Of a DNA stretch of 64,000 bases, positions 42,953 to 54,900 are shown in pieces; position 1 is the stretch's first letter; each line of letters starts with the position of its first letter. Under the pieces are notes generated by a model. The model saw only the letters and a program-made list of their open reading frames with translations, searched no databases and was not told the origin of the DNA. The DNA comes from Nostoc sp. PCC 7524 (GTDB lineage: Bacteria; Cyanobacteriota; Cyanobacteriia; Cyanobacteriales; Nostocaceae): NCBI RefSeq assembly GCF_000316645.1, contig NC_019684.1, positions 6,459,501-6,523,500 of the forward strand, read 5' to 3'. A program made the position numbers and the translations under genes.

Positions 42953-45640
42953 TTGAAAGGAATACGCCCTAGGTTTGCACCCTACGCTGTGGCATTTTTA
43001 GCTGTTAGTAGTGCTTTACTGCTAACACTATTACTTAAGCCACTACTGACACCAACTATTTTTCTCATGTTTTTTGCGGCCATAGCTGTCAGTGCCTGGT
43101 ATGGTGGCTTCAAACCAGGGTTAGTGGCTACAGGTTTGTCTATTCTGGGGATCAGCTACTTTTTCCTTGAACCAGTTTTCTCATTACATATTGCTGATTT
43201 AGATGGCAAGGTGCGTCTAGGTTTATTCCTGTTAGTGGCTACACTGATTAACTGGTTACACACAGAAGTACGCACTTCTAAACAGCGTCTAGAAGTGGCT
43301 ATGCAGCAGCTAAAAGCTAGTGAAGCACGTTTTAAAAGGTTAGCGGAAGCCAATATTATTGGTGTGATTGTTGCTGATATTAACGGTGCAATTGTTGAGG
43401 CAAACGACACTTTTTTAACAATGGTAGGCTACACACAGGAGGAGCTGCTAGCCGAGCGAGTTAATTGGCGACAGATGACAGCACCAGAGTATTTGGAAAT
43501 GAGCGATCGCGCCATTGCAGAACTTCAAACTACAGGTGTGTGCCAGCATTTAGACTCGGAATACCTTCGTAAAGATGGCAGTCGTGTTCCCGTGCTTCTA
43601 GGTTTAGCTTTGTTAGAACCCAATCAAGAACAGGTGATTGGCTTTGTGCTAGACATGAGCCAACGAGTCTTAGCAGAAAAAGCACTCAAAGACAGCGAAA
43701 AGCGTTTTCGCAGGCTAGCAGAATCAAATATTGTTGGTGTAATTTTCGGTAACTTAAACGGTGGTATTCACTACGCCAACGATTATTTTCTCAAAATGGT
43801 TGGCTATACCCCAGCAGAATTAAGCTCAGGGAAAATGTGCTGGCAAGCCATGACACCACCAGAATACACAGACTTAGATAACTACGCCATAGCGGAATTA
43901 TTAAAGCATGGAGTTGCTACTCCTTTTGAAAAAGAATATATCCGCCAAGATGGTAGTCGTGTACCTATCATCGTCGGTGTTGCTTTGTTGCCAGAACCTT
44001 TCCATTCTCAACAGGAGTTTGTGGCGTTCTGTCTAGAATTAAGCGAACAAAAACGGGTAGAAGCTGCCTTGCGTCAAAGAGAAGATGAACTGCGACTAAT
44101 TACCAATGCTGTACCTGTGTTAATTTCCTATGTTGATGCCGAGCAACGGTTTCGCTTTAACAATCAAAGATATGAAGAATGGTTTGGGCTGACTGCCGCA
44201 CAAACTTATGGTAAACATATTCAAGAAATTCTGAGTGAGTCGGTTTATCAATCAATTAGCCCATATTTAGAAGCAGTATTTTTGGGAGAGCAAGTAACGT
44301 TTGAAGTCTCATTACCCCATCAAGATGGCACCAATCATATTGCTAACGCTACTTACGTTCCCCAGTTCGATGAAAACAACAAAGTTAAAGGGTTTGTTGC
44401 CCTGATCACAGATATTACCAAGCAAAAACTTGCAGAAAAAGCTCTCAAAGATAGTGAAGAAAGACTGCGGACACTAACAGAAAAGGTGCGGGTGATTCCG
44501 TGGGAAGTGGATGCTACTAATGGTAATTTTACCTATGTCGGCCCCCAAAGTGTCGAAATCCTCGGTTATCCGGCAACAGACTGGTACTCTGATAATTTTT
44601 GGGAAGAACACATCCACCCAGAAGATCGGGAATGGGCTGTTAAATATTGCCAAGAATCATCACTAACACTAGATAACTACGAATTTGAGTATAGAATGCT
44701 GGCGGCTGATGGTAAAGTTGTGTGGCTGTACGACATTGTGAATGTGGTTCGGGATGGCAAAGAACCACGATTATTGCATGGGTTTATGATCGATATTAGC
44801 GAACAGCAAGCTGCACTTCGTGAACTCAAACAAGCAGAGCAAGAACGCGAAGAATTACTAGAACGTGAACAAGCAGCACGCACCGCCGCCGAATCTGCTA
44901 ACCGCTTGAAAGATGAGTTCCTCGCTACACTCTCCCACGAACTCCGCACCCCTCTCAACACTATGGTAGGTTGGACACAACTACTCACAAGGCGTAGATT
45001 GGATGAAACTACCACTGCTCAAGCCCTAGAGACAATCAACCGCAACACCAATTCTCTAGCTCAACTCATTAAGGATATTTTGGATATGTCCCAAATTATT
45101 CGGGGCAAACTCCGTCTAAATATCCAGCCAGTAGAATTAATCCCCATCGTGGAAGCAGCAATTGATACAGTCAGACCAGCCGCCGATGCTAAAGAAATTT
45201 GTCTAGAGTGGCAATTCGACCCCACTGTAGGGGTAGTTATGGGTGATGCCAATCGCCTCCAACAATTAGTGTGGAATTTACTGGGCAATGCAGTTAAATT
45301 TACACCCATAGGTGGCAGTGTAAGTTTACAACTGAATCGCTTGGATTCCTACATAGAAATTCGGGTAAGTGATACAGGGGTAGGAATTGCTCCGGAATTT
45401 CTGCCCCATGTATTTGAGCGTTTTCGTCAAGCAGATAGCTCCACCACGCGATCGCATGGGGGGTTAGGATTAGGATTAGCCATTGTCCGCCACTTAGTAG
45501 AACTGCACGGGGGTACAGTTTACGCTAATAGTTCTGGCATCGGACAGGGAACAACCTTTACTGTCAATCTCCCGATGAAAGCCCTGGCTCATACCGAGTG
45601 GCAGTCAAAGATCGTAACTTCTGGTGGGAGTAGGGAGTAG
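42953..45640 (+). CDS. Membrane-anchored four-PAS sensor histidine kinase
   Basis: 895-residue kinase. The N-terminal about 105 residues form four hydrophobic helices of the KdpD-like DUF4118 type (FLMFFAAIAVSAWYGGFKPG, LGLFLLVATLINWL). Four PAS domains follow, at about 122-240, 248-372, 380-495 and 508-625; the first two are close duplicates (FKRLAEANIIGVIVADINGA versus FRRLAESNIVGVIFGNLNGG). The kinase core is complete: ATLSHELRTPLNTMVGW (phospho-His), then NRLQQLVWNLLGNAVKF, VSDTGVGIAPEFLPHVFERF and SHGGLGLGLAIVRHLVELHG. The start is TTG at 42953 with GGAG about 8 nt upstream. No receiver domain or adjacent regulator; the signal is unknown. Confidence 0.9.
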   Translation: MKGIRPRFAPYAVAFLAVSSALLLTLLLKPLLTPTIFLMFFAAIAVSAWYGGFKPGLVATGLSILGISYFFLEPVFSLHIADLDGKVRLGLFLLVATLINWLHTEVRTSKQRLEVAMQQLKASEARFKRLAEANIIGVIVADINGAIVEANDTFLTMVGYTQEELLAERVNWRQMTAPEYLEMSDRAIAELQTTGVCQHLDSEYLRKDGSRVPVLLGLALLEPNQEQVIGFVLDMSQRVLAEKALKDSEKRFRRLAESNIVGVIFGNLNGGIHYANDYFLKMVGYTPAELSSGKMCWQAMTPPEYTDLDNYAIAELLKHGVATPFEKEYIRQDGSRVPIIVGVALLPEPFHSQQEFVAFCLELSEQKRVEAALRQREDELRLITNAVPVLISYVDAEQRFRFNNQRYEEWFGLTAAQTYGKHIQEILSESVYQSISPYLEAVFLGEQVTFEVSLPHQDGTNHIANATYVPQFDENNKVKGFVALITDITKQKLAEKALKDSEERLRTLTEKVRVIPWEVDATNGNFTYVGPQSVEILGYPATDWYSDNFWEEHIHPEDREWAVKYCQESSLTLDNYEFEYRMLAADGKVVWLYDIVNVVRDGKEPRLLHGFMIDISEQQAALRELKQAEQEREELLEREQAARTAAESANRLKDEFLATLSHELRTPLNTMVGWTQLLTRRRLDETTTAQALETINRNTNSLAQLIKDILDMSQIIRGKLRLNIQPVELIPIVEAAIDTVRPAADAKEICLEWQFDPTVGVVMGDANRLQQLVWNLLGNAVKFTPIGGSVSLQLNRLDSYIEIRVSDTGVGIAPEFLPHVFERFRQADSSTTRSHGGLGLGLAIVRHLVELHGGTVYANSSGIGQGTTFTVNLPMKALAHTEWQSKIVTSGGSRE

Positions 45641-45745
45641 GGATTGGGGATTGGGGCGGCAGGGGAGAAAAACTCATGACTAATACCCACTCAGCAGTTC
45701 CAGACAATAGCTATATTTTGAATACAACTTAGATACAAAATAACT

Positions 45746-47122
45746 ATGACTTTTGATTATGACCTATTTGTTATTGGTGGTGGTTCTGGCGGTTTGGCAG
45801 CTTCCAAACGGGCAGCTAGCTATGGAGCAAAAGTAGCGATCGCAGAAACCGATCTAGTTGGTGGAACTTGTGTAATTCGCGGTTGTGTGCCGAAAAAACT
45901 CATGGTTTATGGCTCTCACTTCCTATCTCTATTTGAAGATGCCGCAGGTTACGGTTGGACAGTAGATCATCCCCGTTTGGACTGGGAGCATTTCATTACA
46001 TCCATCGACAAGGAAGTCCGACGACTTTCACAACTGCACATCAGTCTTTTAGAAAAAGCAGGGGTAGAACTGATCCCTGGTTATGCTACCTTACTAGATC
46101 CCCACACCATAGAAATTAATGACCGTAAAATTACAGCTGATAAAATTTTAATTGCTGTTGGTGGTAGACCAAGCAAACCAGATTTACCAGGGATGGAATA
46201 CGGCATTACCTCCAACGAAATGTTCCATTTAAAAACACAACCAAAACACATCGCCATCATTGGTGCTGGTTATATCGGTACAGAATTTGCGGGCATCATG
46301 CGCGGTTTGGGATCTGAGGTAACACATATTGTCCGTAATCACCTCATTTTGCAAGGATTTGATCAAGACATCCGCACAGATATTCAAGCAGGGATGAGCA
46401 ATCACGGTATTAAAATTGTCCCCAATACTGAGGTGACAGCCATTGAAAAACTGCCAGAAGGTTTGCGGTTAAAGTTATCTGGAGAACATGAAGAAGCAGT
46501 AATTGCCGATGTCTGCTTGGTGGCTACAGGCCGATATCCCAATGTAGAAGGACTCGGTTTACAAAACGCTGGGGTTGATGTTGTTCCTAGTTCCGTAGAA
46601 GAACCGGGATACTGCACTACCTGCGCGATCGCTGTGAATGAATATAGTCAAACCAATCAACCCAATATCTTTGCTGTCGGCGATGTTACTGATCGCTTAA
46701 ACCTAACCCCCGTAGCCATTGGCGAAGGACGCGCTTTTGCTGATAGTGAATTTGGCAACCAGCGCCGCCAATTCAGTCATGAAACCGTGCCGACAGCCAT
46801 ATTCTCCACCCCACAAGCAGCTACAGTTGGCATGACTGAAACTCAAGCACGGGAAAAACTCGGTGACGCAGTAACCATTTATCGCACCCGCTTCCGTCCC
46901 ATGTACCACAGCTTGACAGGTAAACAAGAGCGCATAATGATGAAATTGGTAGTAGATGCCAACACCGACAAGGTTCTAGGCGCTCACATGGTGGGCGAAG
47001 ATGCCGCCGAAATTATCCAAGGTGTAGCGATCGCTGTCAAAATGGGCGCAACCAAACAAGACTTTGATGCTACTGTCGGGATTCATCCCTCCGCCGCCGA
47101 AGAATTTGTGACTATGCGATAG
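45746..47122 (+). CDS. gor: Glutathione reductase
   Basis: NADPH-dependent flavoprotein that reduces glutathione disulfide. The 458-residue protein has the FAD motif FVIGGGSGGLAASKRAASYG and the redox-active disulfide VGGTCVIRGCVPKKLM (C42, C47). The NAD(P) motif is IAIIGAGYIGTEFAGIMRGL. The second FAD region is IFAVGDVTDRLNLTPVAIGE, and the C-terminal catalytic His-Glu pair is GIHPSAAEEFVTMR. It lacks the mercuric/lipoamide features, and the C-V-I-R-G-C-V centre is the form found in plant/cyanobacterial glutathione reductases. ATG at 45746. A GGCAATA heptamer array follows, then the YqiA-like gene, so an operon is possible. Confidence 0.94.
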   Translation: MTFDYDLFVIGGGSGGLAASKRAASYGAKVAIAETDLVGGTCVIRGCVPKKLMVYGSHFLSLFEDAAGYGWTVDHPRLDWEHFITSIDKEVRRLSQLHISLLEKAGVELIPGYATLLDPHTIEINDRKITADKILIAVGGRPSKPDLPGMEYGITSNEMFHLKTQPKHIAIIGAGYIGTEFAGIMRGLGSEVTHIVRNHLILQGFDQDIRTDIQAGMSNHGIKIVPNTEVTAIEKLPEGLRLKLSGEHEEAVIADVCLVATGRYPNVEGLGLQNAGVDVVPSSVEEPGYCTTCAIAVNEYSQTNQPNIFAVGDVTDRLNLTPVAIGEGRAFADSEFGNQRRQFSHETVPTAIFSTPQAATVGMTETQAREKLGDAVTIYRTRFRPMYHSLTGKQERIMMKLVVDANTDKVLGAHMVGEDAAEIIQGVAIAVKMGATKQDFDATVGIHPSAAEEFVTMR

Positions 47123-47124
47123 TC

Positions 47125-47152
47125 AATAGGCAATAGGCAATAGGCAATAGTC
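47125..47152. repeat. AATAGGC heptamer run
   Basis: About three to four tandem copies of CAATAGG between gor and the next gene. Confidence 0.6.
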
Positions 47153-47166
47153 AAAACAATTAGTTC

Positions 47167-47841
47167 ATGTCTATCCATTACATTTACCTACATGGTTTTG
47201 CTTCCAGTCCGAAGTCTGCCAAAGCACAAGATATTAGCGATCGCTTTGCTCAATTTCAGATCCCATTAACAATTCCTGATCTCAATGCTGGGGAATTCTC
47301 CCAATTGACAATCACTCGTCAAATTCAACAAGTAACAACAGCATTTCCTGATGATTCTGCTCCAGTAACGCTGATTGGCTCAAGCTTGGGTGGGTTGACT
47401 GCTGCTCACTTAGGACAGCAATATTTAAAAGTAGAACGCTTAATATTACTAGCCCCAGCTTTTGGTTTTTTATCTCATTGGTTGCCCAAGTTAGGCAATG
47501 AAGCAGTACAGCGTTGGCAACAAGAAAAGCAGATCATGGTTCACCACTATGGCGAAGGGCGATCGCTACCTTTAAGTTACAATTTCGTGACAGATGCAGA
47601 TCAATATCAAGAAGCACTCCTACAACGTCCCATCCCCACCTTAATTTTGCATGGCAAACAAGATGAAGTCATCCCCATTACCGCCAGTCAAGATTTCCAG
47701 CGATCGCGCCCTTGGGTAAATTTAGTCGAACTCGACAGCGATCACTCCCTAGGTAATGTCACCGAAGAAATTTGGCAAGCCATCCACCATTTCTGTCAGT
47801 TACCCGGAAGCGGTAGAATGATAGACTCTCACAGTGATTAG
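47167..47841 (+). CDS. YqiA/YcfP family alpha/beta hydrolase
   Basis: 224-residue esterase-like protein: [20 protein letters not shown] (oxyanion loop), nucleophile elbow [20 protein letters not shown] (Ser), [15 protein letters not shown] (acid), and the catalytic His in [10 protein letters not shown]. YqiA-type proteins have weak esterase activity, and their physiological substrate is unknown. The ATG at 47167 lies 45 bp after gor, beyond a short heptamer run, so the two may be co-transcribed. Confidence 0.88.
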   Translation: MSIHYIYLHGFASSPKSAKAQDISDRFAQFQIPLTIPDLNAGEFSQLTITRQIQQVTTAFPDDSAPVTLIGSSLGGLTAAHLGQQYLKVERLILLAPAFGFLSHWLPKLGNEAVQRWQQEKQIMVHHYGEGRSLPLSYNFVTDADQYQEALLQRPIPTLILHGKQDEVIPITASQDFQRSRPWVNLVELDSDHSLGNVTEEIWQAIHHFCQLPGSGRMIDSHSD

Positions 47842-47844
47842 GAG

Positions 47845-47962
47845 ATGAGGAAGCAGAGGAGCAGGGGAGCAGAGGAGCAGGGGAGAATGACTATTGCCCA
47901 TTGCCTATTGCCTATTGCCCATTGCCTATTGCCTATTGCCTATTGCCTATTAACTATTGACT
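47845..47962. repeat. GAGCAGG octamers and TTGCCTA heptamers upstream of hisC
   Basis: GGAGCAGGG-type units are followed by about ten copies of TTGCCTA/TTGCCCA up to the hisC start. Confidence 0.8.
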
Positions 47963-47968
47963 AAAACT

Positions 47969-49108
47969 ATGCTTTCTTTTATACGTTCAGATTTAGCCCA
48001 ATTTAACGCTTATAAACCACACCCCAGTAGTGATACATCTGCCGCAGTACCAGCGCAGTTGGATCGCCTGGATACTAATGAAAGTCCTTACGATTTGCCA
48101 TCTGAGTTAAAACAAAAGTTGGCTTGGACTTATCAACAGGTGATAGAAACCAATCGTTACCCCGATGGTGGACATGAGTCACTGAAAAATGCGATCGCTC
48201 AATACGTTAATGAGTCGGCTGGTATTTCGTCGCTATTTACGGCTGACAATATATCTGTGGGTAATGGTTCCGATGAATTAATTCGTTCTCTATTAATTGC
48301 CACCTGTTTAAAAGGGGAAGGCTCAATTCTGGTTGCCAATCCTACTTTTTCCATGTATGGGATTTTGGCACAAACTTTGGGTATTCCCGTAGTGACAGTT
48401 TCTAGAAATCCCCACAACTTTGAAATTAACTTAACAGAGGCTCAGTCTGCGATCGCACAAACTCAAAATCCTCCCATTCGGGTAGTGTTTGTTGTTCATC
48501 CCAATTCCCCCACAGCTAATCCCTTAACTCCTGATGAGTTAACTTGGTTAAGCAGTCTCAGTGAGGAGATTTTGGTGGTAATTGACGAAGCTTACTTTGA
48601 ATTTAGTCAAACAACTTTAGTTAGTGAGTTAGCACAGCGTCCCAATTGGGTAATTCTACGTACCTTTTCCAAAGCTTTCCGGTTAGCCGCTATGCGCGTT
48701 GGTTATGCCATAGCTCATCCTGAAGCGATCGCTATCTTAGAAAAAGTCCGCTTACCCTACAATCTCCCTAGTTTCTCAATTGCATCTGCATTAGTTGCTT
48801 TACAAAATCGTCAACTGTTGCTGGATTCAATTCCTCAAACATTGAATGAGCGCACCAAACTAATTGCAGCTTTATCGCCACACCCAGCATTACAAGTTGC
48901 CGATAGTTCTGCTAACTTTATTTTCGTGCGTCTCCAAACCAGTAACTCTCACTCACCAGACAATACTTTAAATAATCTTCATCAACAACTCAAAAGCCAA
49001 GGCACTCTTGTACGTGCAATTAGTGGCGGATTACGAATAACTATTGGTACACCTGAAGAAAATTTACGCACACTTAACCGCATACAAGCAGCTTTAACAA
49101 TTCAATAG
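47969..49108 (+). CDS. hisC: Histidinol-phosphate aminotransferase
   Basis: PLP enzyme converting imidazole-acetol phosphate and glutamate to histidinol phosphate in histidine synthesis; it may also act on aromatic amino acids. From the ATG at 47969 it has 379 residues. Motifs: [50 protein letters not shown], the PLP-binding [11 protein letters not shown], and the Schiff-base Lys in [20 protein letters not shown]. The C-terminal [20 protein letters not shown] binds the phosphate. A TTG 12 bp upstream is less likely. The gene stands alone. Cyanobacteria scatter his genes, and a second HisC-like paralogue is common, so the pathway role is probable rather than certain. Confidence 0.92.
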   Translation: MLSFIRSDLAQFNAYKPHPSSDTSAAVPAQLDRLDTNESPYDLPSELKQKLAWTYQQVIETNRYPDGGHESLKNAIAQYVNESAGISSLFTADNISVGNGSDELIRSLLIATCLKGEGSILVANPTFSMYGILAQTLGIPVVTVSRNPHNFEINLTEAQSAIAQTQNPPIRVVFVVHPNSPTANPLTPDELTWLSSLSEEILVVIDEAYFEFSQTTLVSELAQRPNWVILRTFSKAFRLAAMRVGYAIAHPEAIAILEKVRLPYNLPSFSIASALVALQNRQLLLDSIPQTLNERTKLIAALSPHPALQVADSSANFIFVRLQTSNSHSPDNTLNNLHQQLKSQGTLVRAISGGLRITIGTPEENLRTLNRIQAALTIQ

Positions 49109-49128
49109 CCAATACCCAATGCCCATTT

Positions 49129-49668
49129 TCAATCTACATTGCTACCCCAACGGCGCACCATACCAACCGTTTGAGGTAGCACTCCCACCAATAAAGCAAA
49201 GGCAATATTAGGTATATTCGCAACCATTTCTGATGGAAAATATTGCTCAAACTGATCCAAAATCTTCTGCACGCGATGCTGAGGAACAGGATCTTCTGTA
49301 ATCTGTTTAATTAACCTAATCCACTGTCGCCTAATTAAGAAAGCTTTCTGACGCTCTTCATAAGTTTCAGGTGTCAGTAAAGACAAGTTTCCTATTGGAA
49401 TTACCCATTGACAATCACAATCATAATCTCCCCCAACTGATGCTCCTGGCCCAGCAAATTCTGCATGGTAGCGTTTAAAGAGTATGAGACCATTCCGCCT
49501 ACGACTATTGACAATAAAAACTTTTCCACTATGCAAACGTGTCAGAACATCTGAGCCATATGATTGCTCAGTTCCATTCGGCACTACAAAACTTTCAAGG
49601 CGACTTGTGTCAGAGAAGTAAGTTGATACCATAGTAACTTGATAGCGGCGGAGTTTTTCGCTATCCAT
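49129..49668 (-). CDS. Conserved hypothetical protein
   Basis: 179 residues that I cannot assign. The N-terminal half is beta-rich (VTMVSTYFSDTSRLESFVVP, SGKVFIVNSRRRNGLILFKR) with a middle cluster GGDYDCDCQWVIPIGNLSLL. The C-terminal half is helical and amphipathic (RVQKILDQFEQYFPSEMVAN) with a last hydrophobic segment IAFALLVGVLPQTVGMV. No signal peptide. The ATG at 49666-49668 is the natural start. It is convergent with hisC. Confidence 0.65.
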   Translation of the reverse strand: MDSEKLRRYQVTMVSTYFSDTSRLESFVVPNGTEQSYGSDVLTRLHSGKVFIVNSRRRNGLILFKRYHAEFAGPGASVGGDYDCDCQWVIPIGNLSLLTPETYEERQKAFLIRRQWIRLIKQITEDPVPQHRVQKILDQFEQYFPSEMVANIPNIAFALLVGVLPQTVGMVRRWGSNVD

Positions 49669-50426
49669 GTTTGCTCAAACTTTTGAATAAATTGAGTAGA
49701 TTTGCTGTTTTCAGGTGGAAAATTTCTATTAAATCCACCCCACTTTTTGATTTTTCTTAGTAAGAAGAATCTTTTAGTCAGTTGTAACTAAGATATAAAT
49801 CAACAGATGTGATTCAATCGTTGAGTGATCACATTCTATTTGATTTAAATGAATTTGTCTTCAAATTAAACTCAAATTTTCTTAAAGTTTCTATAAAGAT
49901 GAATATCTGAAATGATAAGTTATTATAAGGATTGAAATGTTTTTCAACGTAAATTTACTGATACTACCATTATAGTTTAGCTTTTATATTTTGAGACATT
50001 TGAGAGAATTTAGATTACAAATGCTGCACATATCATGTTCACACCAACATAATATTTTGCCATGAAATTTTTAAAATACCAGCCTTAATGATTTATAAAA
50101 ATTGAGTATATAGAACTCAGTAATAGCAAAATTCATGATATCCGTTGCCGCTTATTGAGGTGATATCACATTGCTGGTACCTATTGTCAACTCAGGGGAT
50201 AGCACGAATCTAGCTATGTACTGCATATTTTAGAAACACCCATCTTATTTAGCCAAATTAGTAAGGTATTGTGCTGATTTGTTTACCTGAAAAACTGCAC
50301 ATACAATTTTCGGTTGAATATATGCCTGTAGATTTCGTTGATGCGTGAGTTACCAAAAATCATCATCATGCAAGTTTTCATCGATCATACACAACTAGCT
50401 GCTTCAAAAACTTTGCCAAAGAAAAT
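49669..50426. other. Intergenic region of about 760 bp
   Basis: Very AT-rich, no HIP1 site and no convincing frame. It holds a CTTAAAGTTTC and several A/T tracts. I see nothing that I can name. Confidence 0.4.
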
Positions 50427-51107
50427 TTAGATAGTTGAATCTTGCTTCAGGTGTTTATGCAATAAAATCTGCCGAGAGTTTTTCAGCCCAAAGAAATTCC
50501 AATTAGATTCTACTTTGTGTACCTGATATCCCAGTTTGAAATATAGCTGTCGTGCTTGATAATTATTTTCTAAAACATGAAGATACAAGTCGTGAAACCC
50601 CCAATCCTGTGATACCTGTTCACAGCCAACAAGTAATTTTGATGCTATCCCATGCCTACGATATTGGGGGTGAACTGCTAAATTCGAGAGGTAGAGGAAA
50701 TTCCTGCTCACCTGTGTGCCGGAATTGCTGAAACGCGCACCTATTTCTACAGTACCCACTAATTCTTGAGTGCCATTAGCAGTAGTGTGGACAGCCACCA
50801 AACAACTGTGATGGGGTGCTAAAGATGATAGGCGATGTCTAATATCTTCGTAAATACCCAAACGGAGCAGAGGAAAAGCCCATCGCCATAAACCATCCTG
50901 AGAGTGAAAGCTTTCTGCAATAATTTGGGCAATACCAGTCAAATCAGCAACTGTCGCACTACGAACTTGGAGTTGGTAGAAACCTGCCTCCGACGAAGCA
51001 GTGACTTTTTTGTTTTGTAATGGGTCAAAGAACCAATTTGTCAAGGCTAGTTTAGTATTAATATTTTGCAATGAAAATTTTCTCAAATATCCTAAAACAA
51101 TGGACAA
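50427..51107 (-). CDS. GNAT family N-acetyltransferase
   Basis: Acetyl-CoA-dependent acyltransferase. The GNAT fold appears in residues about 50-215: VRSATVADLTGIAQIIAESF, the beta4-beta5 region LVGTVEIGARF, and the acetyl-CoA pyrophosphate loop LAVHPQYRRHGIASKLLVGC (Q/R-x-x-G-x-A variant). It ends with YLHVLENNYQARQLYFKLGY, the typical N-x-x-A-x-x-L-Y-x-x-x-G-F/Y. The start is uncertain: the longest frame begins with TTG at 51105-51107, and the first 45 residues are not part of the domain. Related cyanobacterial proteins include chloroplast-type GNATs. Substrate unknown. Confidence 0.82.
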   Translation of the reverse strand: MSIVLGYLRKFSLQNINTKLALTNWFFDPLQNKKVTASSEAGFYQLQVRSATVADLTGIAQIIAESFHSQDGLWRWAFPLLRLGIYEDIRHRLSSLAPHHSCLVAVHTTANGTQELVGTVEIGARFSNSGTQVSRNFLYLSNLAVHPQYRRHGIASKLLVGCEQVSQDWGFHDLYLHVLENNYQARQLYFKLGYQVHKVESNWNFFGLKNSRQILLHKHLKQDSTI

Positions 51108-51978
51108 ACTATGGAAAAATCAAGATTAGATTGTAAAATTTAACAAATTAAAGGTCTAGTAACTTAAAAAACTGCTTGAGTTGTAAGCTTTTGCATAGCT
51201 AAGACTTTCAACATTACAAGTTACCAGTTAAAGTCCAAAAACTAGAAAATTATTATTCTTTTATAACCATAAAACCAGCGATCGCCTGCTGACGGTAGTA
51301 TGACTACAATAAACAACGATAACACCACCAAAACCAATAAATTAGTTTAATATAACGAAAAATGCCTATCTAAAGAAAAGTAAAACACATAATTAAGAGC
51401 GTATTAAATAATTCTCAGTATTCAGGTATAGAGTCAATTGCCCCTACATCCCCCATTCTGGCACTGATTCGCCTCCCTGGTCATATCATTTGTCCGAATA
51501 ATATTTTTGAGCGTTAAACTGGCAAAATATATTGGTCTAACAATATACCTAGTATGAGGACTTATGTTTGTCAGACTGATGACTCCACCATAACTGGTAG
51601 AAATAAAATTTACTTAAAATTGTTAGTGCAACAACCACAACGGGAAAACTTAATATGCAGCTTCATCTAGTCTTGTAGCTAGGCTTGATCGCTGTATATG
51701 GTATTGGAAAATTGTTGTCGGAGGTGAAACCAAATTTGGTCAGTATCCAATCAATAACACAAAAACTCGTGATGAACCTAATTGCACTGCACTAGCACAA
51801 ATGGCAGTCCACACAAGCCATTGAGGCAAATTACTGTGAATAGATGCTTCTACACTCAGCAGTTTTGTAGCCCAATAGCCTTATTGGTAACAAAGTTCTG
51901 CTTTCTACTGACTCAGCAACCTAACTCCCTGATCAGATTAACCTTTATCCGACTGCCATTACAGCAGGAAAGCGGTGC
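51108..51978. other. Long upstream region of cyaC
   Basis: About 870 bp without a supported gene. A 66-codon frame at 51782-51982 overlaps the cyaC start and looks spurious. A HIP1 site lies at about 51279. AGGAAAG before the ATG at 51979 is the cyaC ribosome site. The length suggests that regulatory sites may be present, but none is recognisable. Confidence 0.45.
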
Positions 51979-54900
51979 ATGAAATCCCAAGTAAACAGTA
52001 AGCCGAAAATTTTGGTTGTTGATGATGAACCCGACAACCTTGACTTGCTTTACCGCACCTTCTATCGCGACTATAAGGTGCTGAGGGCAACATCTGGCCC
52101 TGCGGCTCTGGACTTGCTGGCGCAAGAGGGAGAGGTTGCAGTGATCATCTCTGATCAGCGAATGCCGATCATGAGTGGTACCGAATTTTTAAGCCTGACG
52201 GCAACTCAATATCCAGATATTATTCGGATTATTTTAACGGGCTACACTGATGTCGAAGACTTGGTGGAAGCAATCAATGCGGGTAAGGTGTTCAAATATG
52301 TCACCAAACCTTGGGAAGCGGAAGAACTCAAAGCTGTAGTTCGTCAAGCCCTGGATACTCATAATGTCCTCAAAGCTCGGACTCGTGAACTCACCCGTAC
52401 CCTACGTCAAGAGTCACTACTGAACACTGTGACAAATACAATTCGCAGTGCCTTAGACTATCGACAAATTTTACAAGCGATCGCCGATACAGTAGGTCAT
52501 ATGTTAGAGGTGGATGTTTGTTTATTACGTCCCTTCCAAGATGAGCAATTAGTAGATGAAGGGTTTATTTACCAGAAAGTTGCACCAGAGTATAGCTCTA
52601 GCCAGGAAACCCGTACCCAGCTACTTCTAGCTGATACTGTGTGGGAAACCCGCGAGGTACAGATCATTCATGATGTAGTAGGTGATGAGCGCATTCATGG
52701 AGATACCCCCGAACTAGAAAAACGAGCCACTGCTTTTGCTTCTGCTCACATCTGCTCTAGTTTAGTAGTACCCCTAATTTGGCAACAAAAGTTGATGGCA
52801 GTGTTAGCACTGCATCAGTGTCATCAAGCTCGCGTTTGGGAAAAAGATGAGGTGCAGCTGGTGTTGATGGTGGCAGATCAGGCAGCTCTGGCTCTGTCGC
52901 AAGCCTACGCCTACGAGCAAGTGCGATCGCTAGCCAAGCGAGAAGCCTTAATTAATACAATTACCACAGCGATTCGCTCTAGTCTGAATCCGCAAGATAT
53001 CTTTGCAGCTATTACTCAACAACTAGGACAAGCTTTACAAGTGGATGGCTGTGTCTTGTCTTTATGGACAGAGGAAGATGAGTATGTCCAATGTGTGGGC
53101 TTGTATGATAGCTCTCACAATTTAGATAATTCCAACTCACCAATCAAACATGAGTTATGGGAATTACCGGAATCACAGGTACCAATTTTAGAAAATCCGA
53201 TTCTGCAAGCCATATTGCGAACCCATGAGCCTGTAGTTATTGCTGATTTGAGCCATTTTACCTCAGATATCCAAGGGTTTGATTTACTTGGAAAAATGGC
53301 AGCGCGATCGCTCATGGTTGTTCCCTTAGTCGCTGATGGCAAATGTATTGGTAGTATCACCCTGCGAGAAAGTTGCCAAGCTAGACGGTGGCTCGCATCT
53401 GATATTGAGTTAGCCAAAGCCGTAGCCGCACAAGCCGCGATCGCCGTTCAGCAGTCACACTTATACCAAAAAACTCGTGAGCAAGCCGAGCGTTTACTAC
53501 AATTAGATAAACAAAAAACCGAGTTTTTTCAAAATATTTCCCATGAATTCCGCACTCCGATCACCTTAATTCAAGGGCCATTAGAGTCAGCTGTCAATAC
53601 AGGCGAGGGATTATCTTATAGCCAAAGTGCGATCGCCTTGCGTAACTCCCGGCGTTTGCTCAGACTCGTCAATCAACTACTGGATCTACAACGCCTCGAT
53701 GCTGGCAGAATGCAACCCAGTTTCCGTCCCTGTGATCTTGTCGAGTTTGTTAGTCAAATAGTCGAGTCATTTCGTCCCTACTGTGAGAAAAAATCACTAC
53801 ATCTGGTGGCAGAATTGAATCCATGCCCCACAGTGTACTTAGATATGGAAAAATTTGACAAAGTGGTCTACAACCTGCTGTCAAATGCCATGAAGTTTAC
53901 ACCTGAAGGTGGCTCCATCAGCGTCAAACTCCAACCAGAAGACAACCATTGCATATTGCAAGTACAAGATACAGGAATTGGGATTATTCAAGAGCAGATT
54001 CCGCAATTATTCGAGCGATTTCGCCAAGCTGAAGGCTCAGAAAATCGCTCCTATGAAGGTAGTGGTTTAGGTTTAGCTCTAGTTAAAGAATTAGTAGAAC
54101 TGCATGGTGGCAAAATCACAGTCGAATCAGTCTACGGTAGAGGCACCACCTTTAACTTATGGCTGGTTGTAGGTAATACACATTTACCCACACAACAAGT
54201 CTCCGATACCCCAGTTGAAATCAATACTAGCCGCGCTTATGTGGAATTGGCTGATTTAGAACTGGTAGAGTCAACTACGGAACATATAGAAAGTATTAAT
54301 TTATCACTACTTACTGAAACTCAGAATCCTCAGCCAGAAGCAACAGCCGCATCTACAAACGTCGATAGTCAGCACTCAATTTTAGTTGTAGATGACAACC
54401 CAGATTTGCGAACCTATGTATCTGATATCCTCCGCCGCAGTGGTTATCAAGTTCAGACAGCGCGAAATGGTTATGAAGGCTTTGGTAAAGCACAAACAAT
54501 TGCTCCTAGCTTAATTGTTACGGACTTAATGATGCCAATGGTGACGGGACTAGAAATGATTCGGATGATCCGGAGTGAAGAAAAGCTCAAAGGCACACCC
54601 ATCATCTTACTGACAGCTAAAGTTGATGAAGAAACCCGCATTGAAGGCACAGAACATGGAGCCGATGCTTATTTAGCCAAACCATTTAATGATCGGGAAC
54701 TTCTAGCGGAGGTTCGCAATCTTCTAGCCTTGAAAGAAAATGAAAGGCGGGTTTTGGAACTCAACACTTACTTGACAGAATCAGTTCTCAAACGATTTTT
54801 GCCACCAGCATTGGTGGCAAAAGCGGCTGCGGGTTCTTTGAGCTTGGATTTGCGACCAGAACCACGCTTAATTACAGTTTTATTTAGTGACATTGTGGGT

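Noticed and set aside
51782..51982. 66-codon frame before cyaC
   Set aside because: Overlaps the cyaC start, has no ribosome site and random-looking composition.
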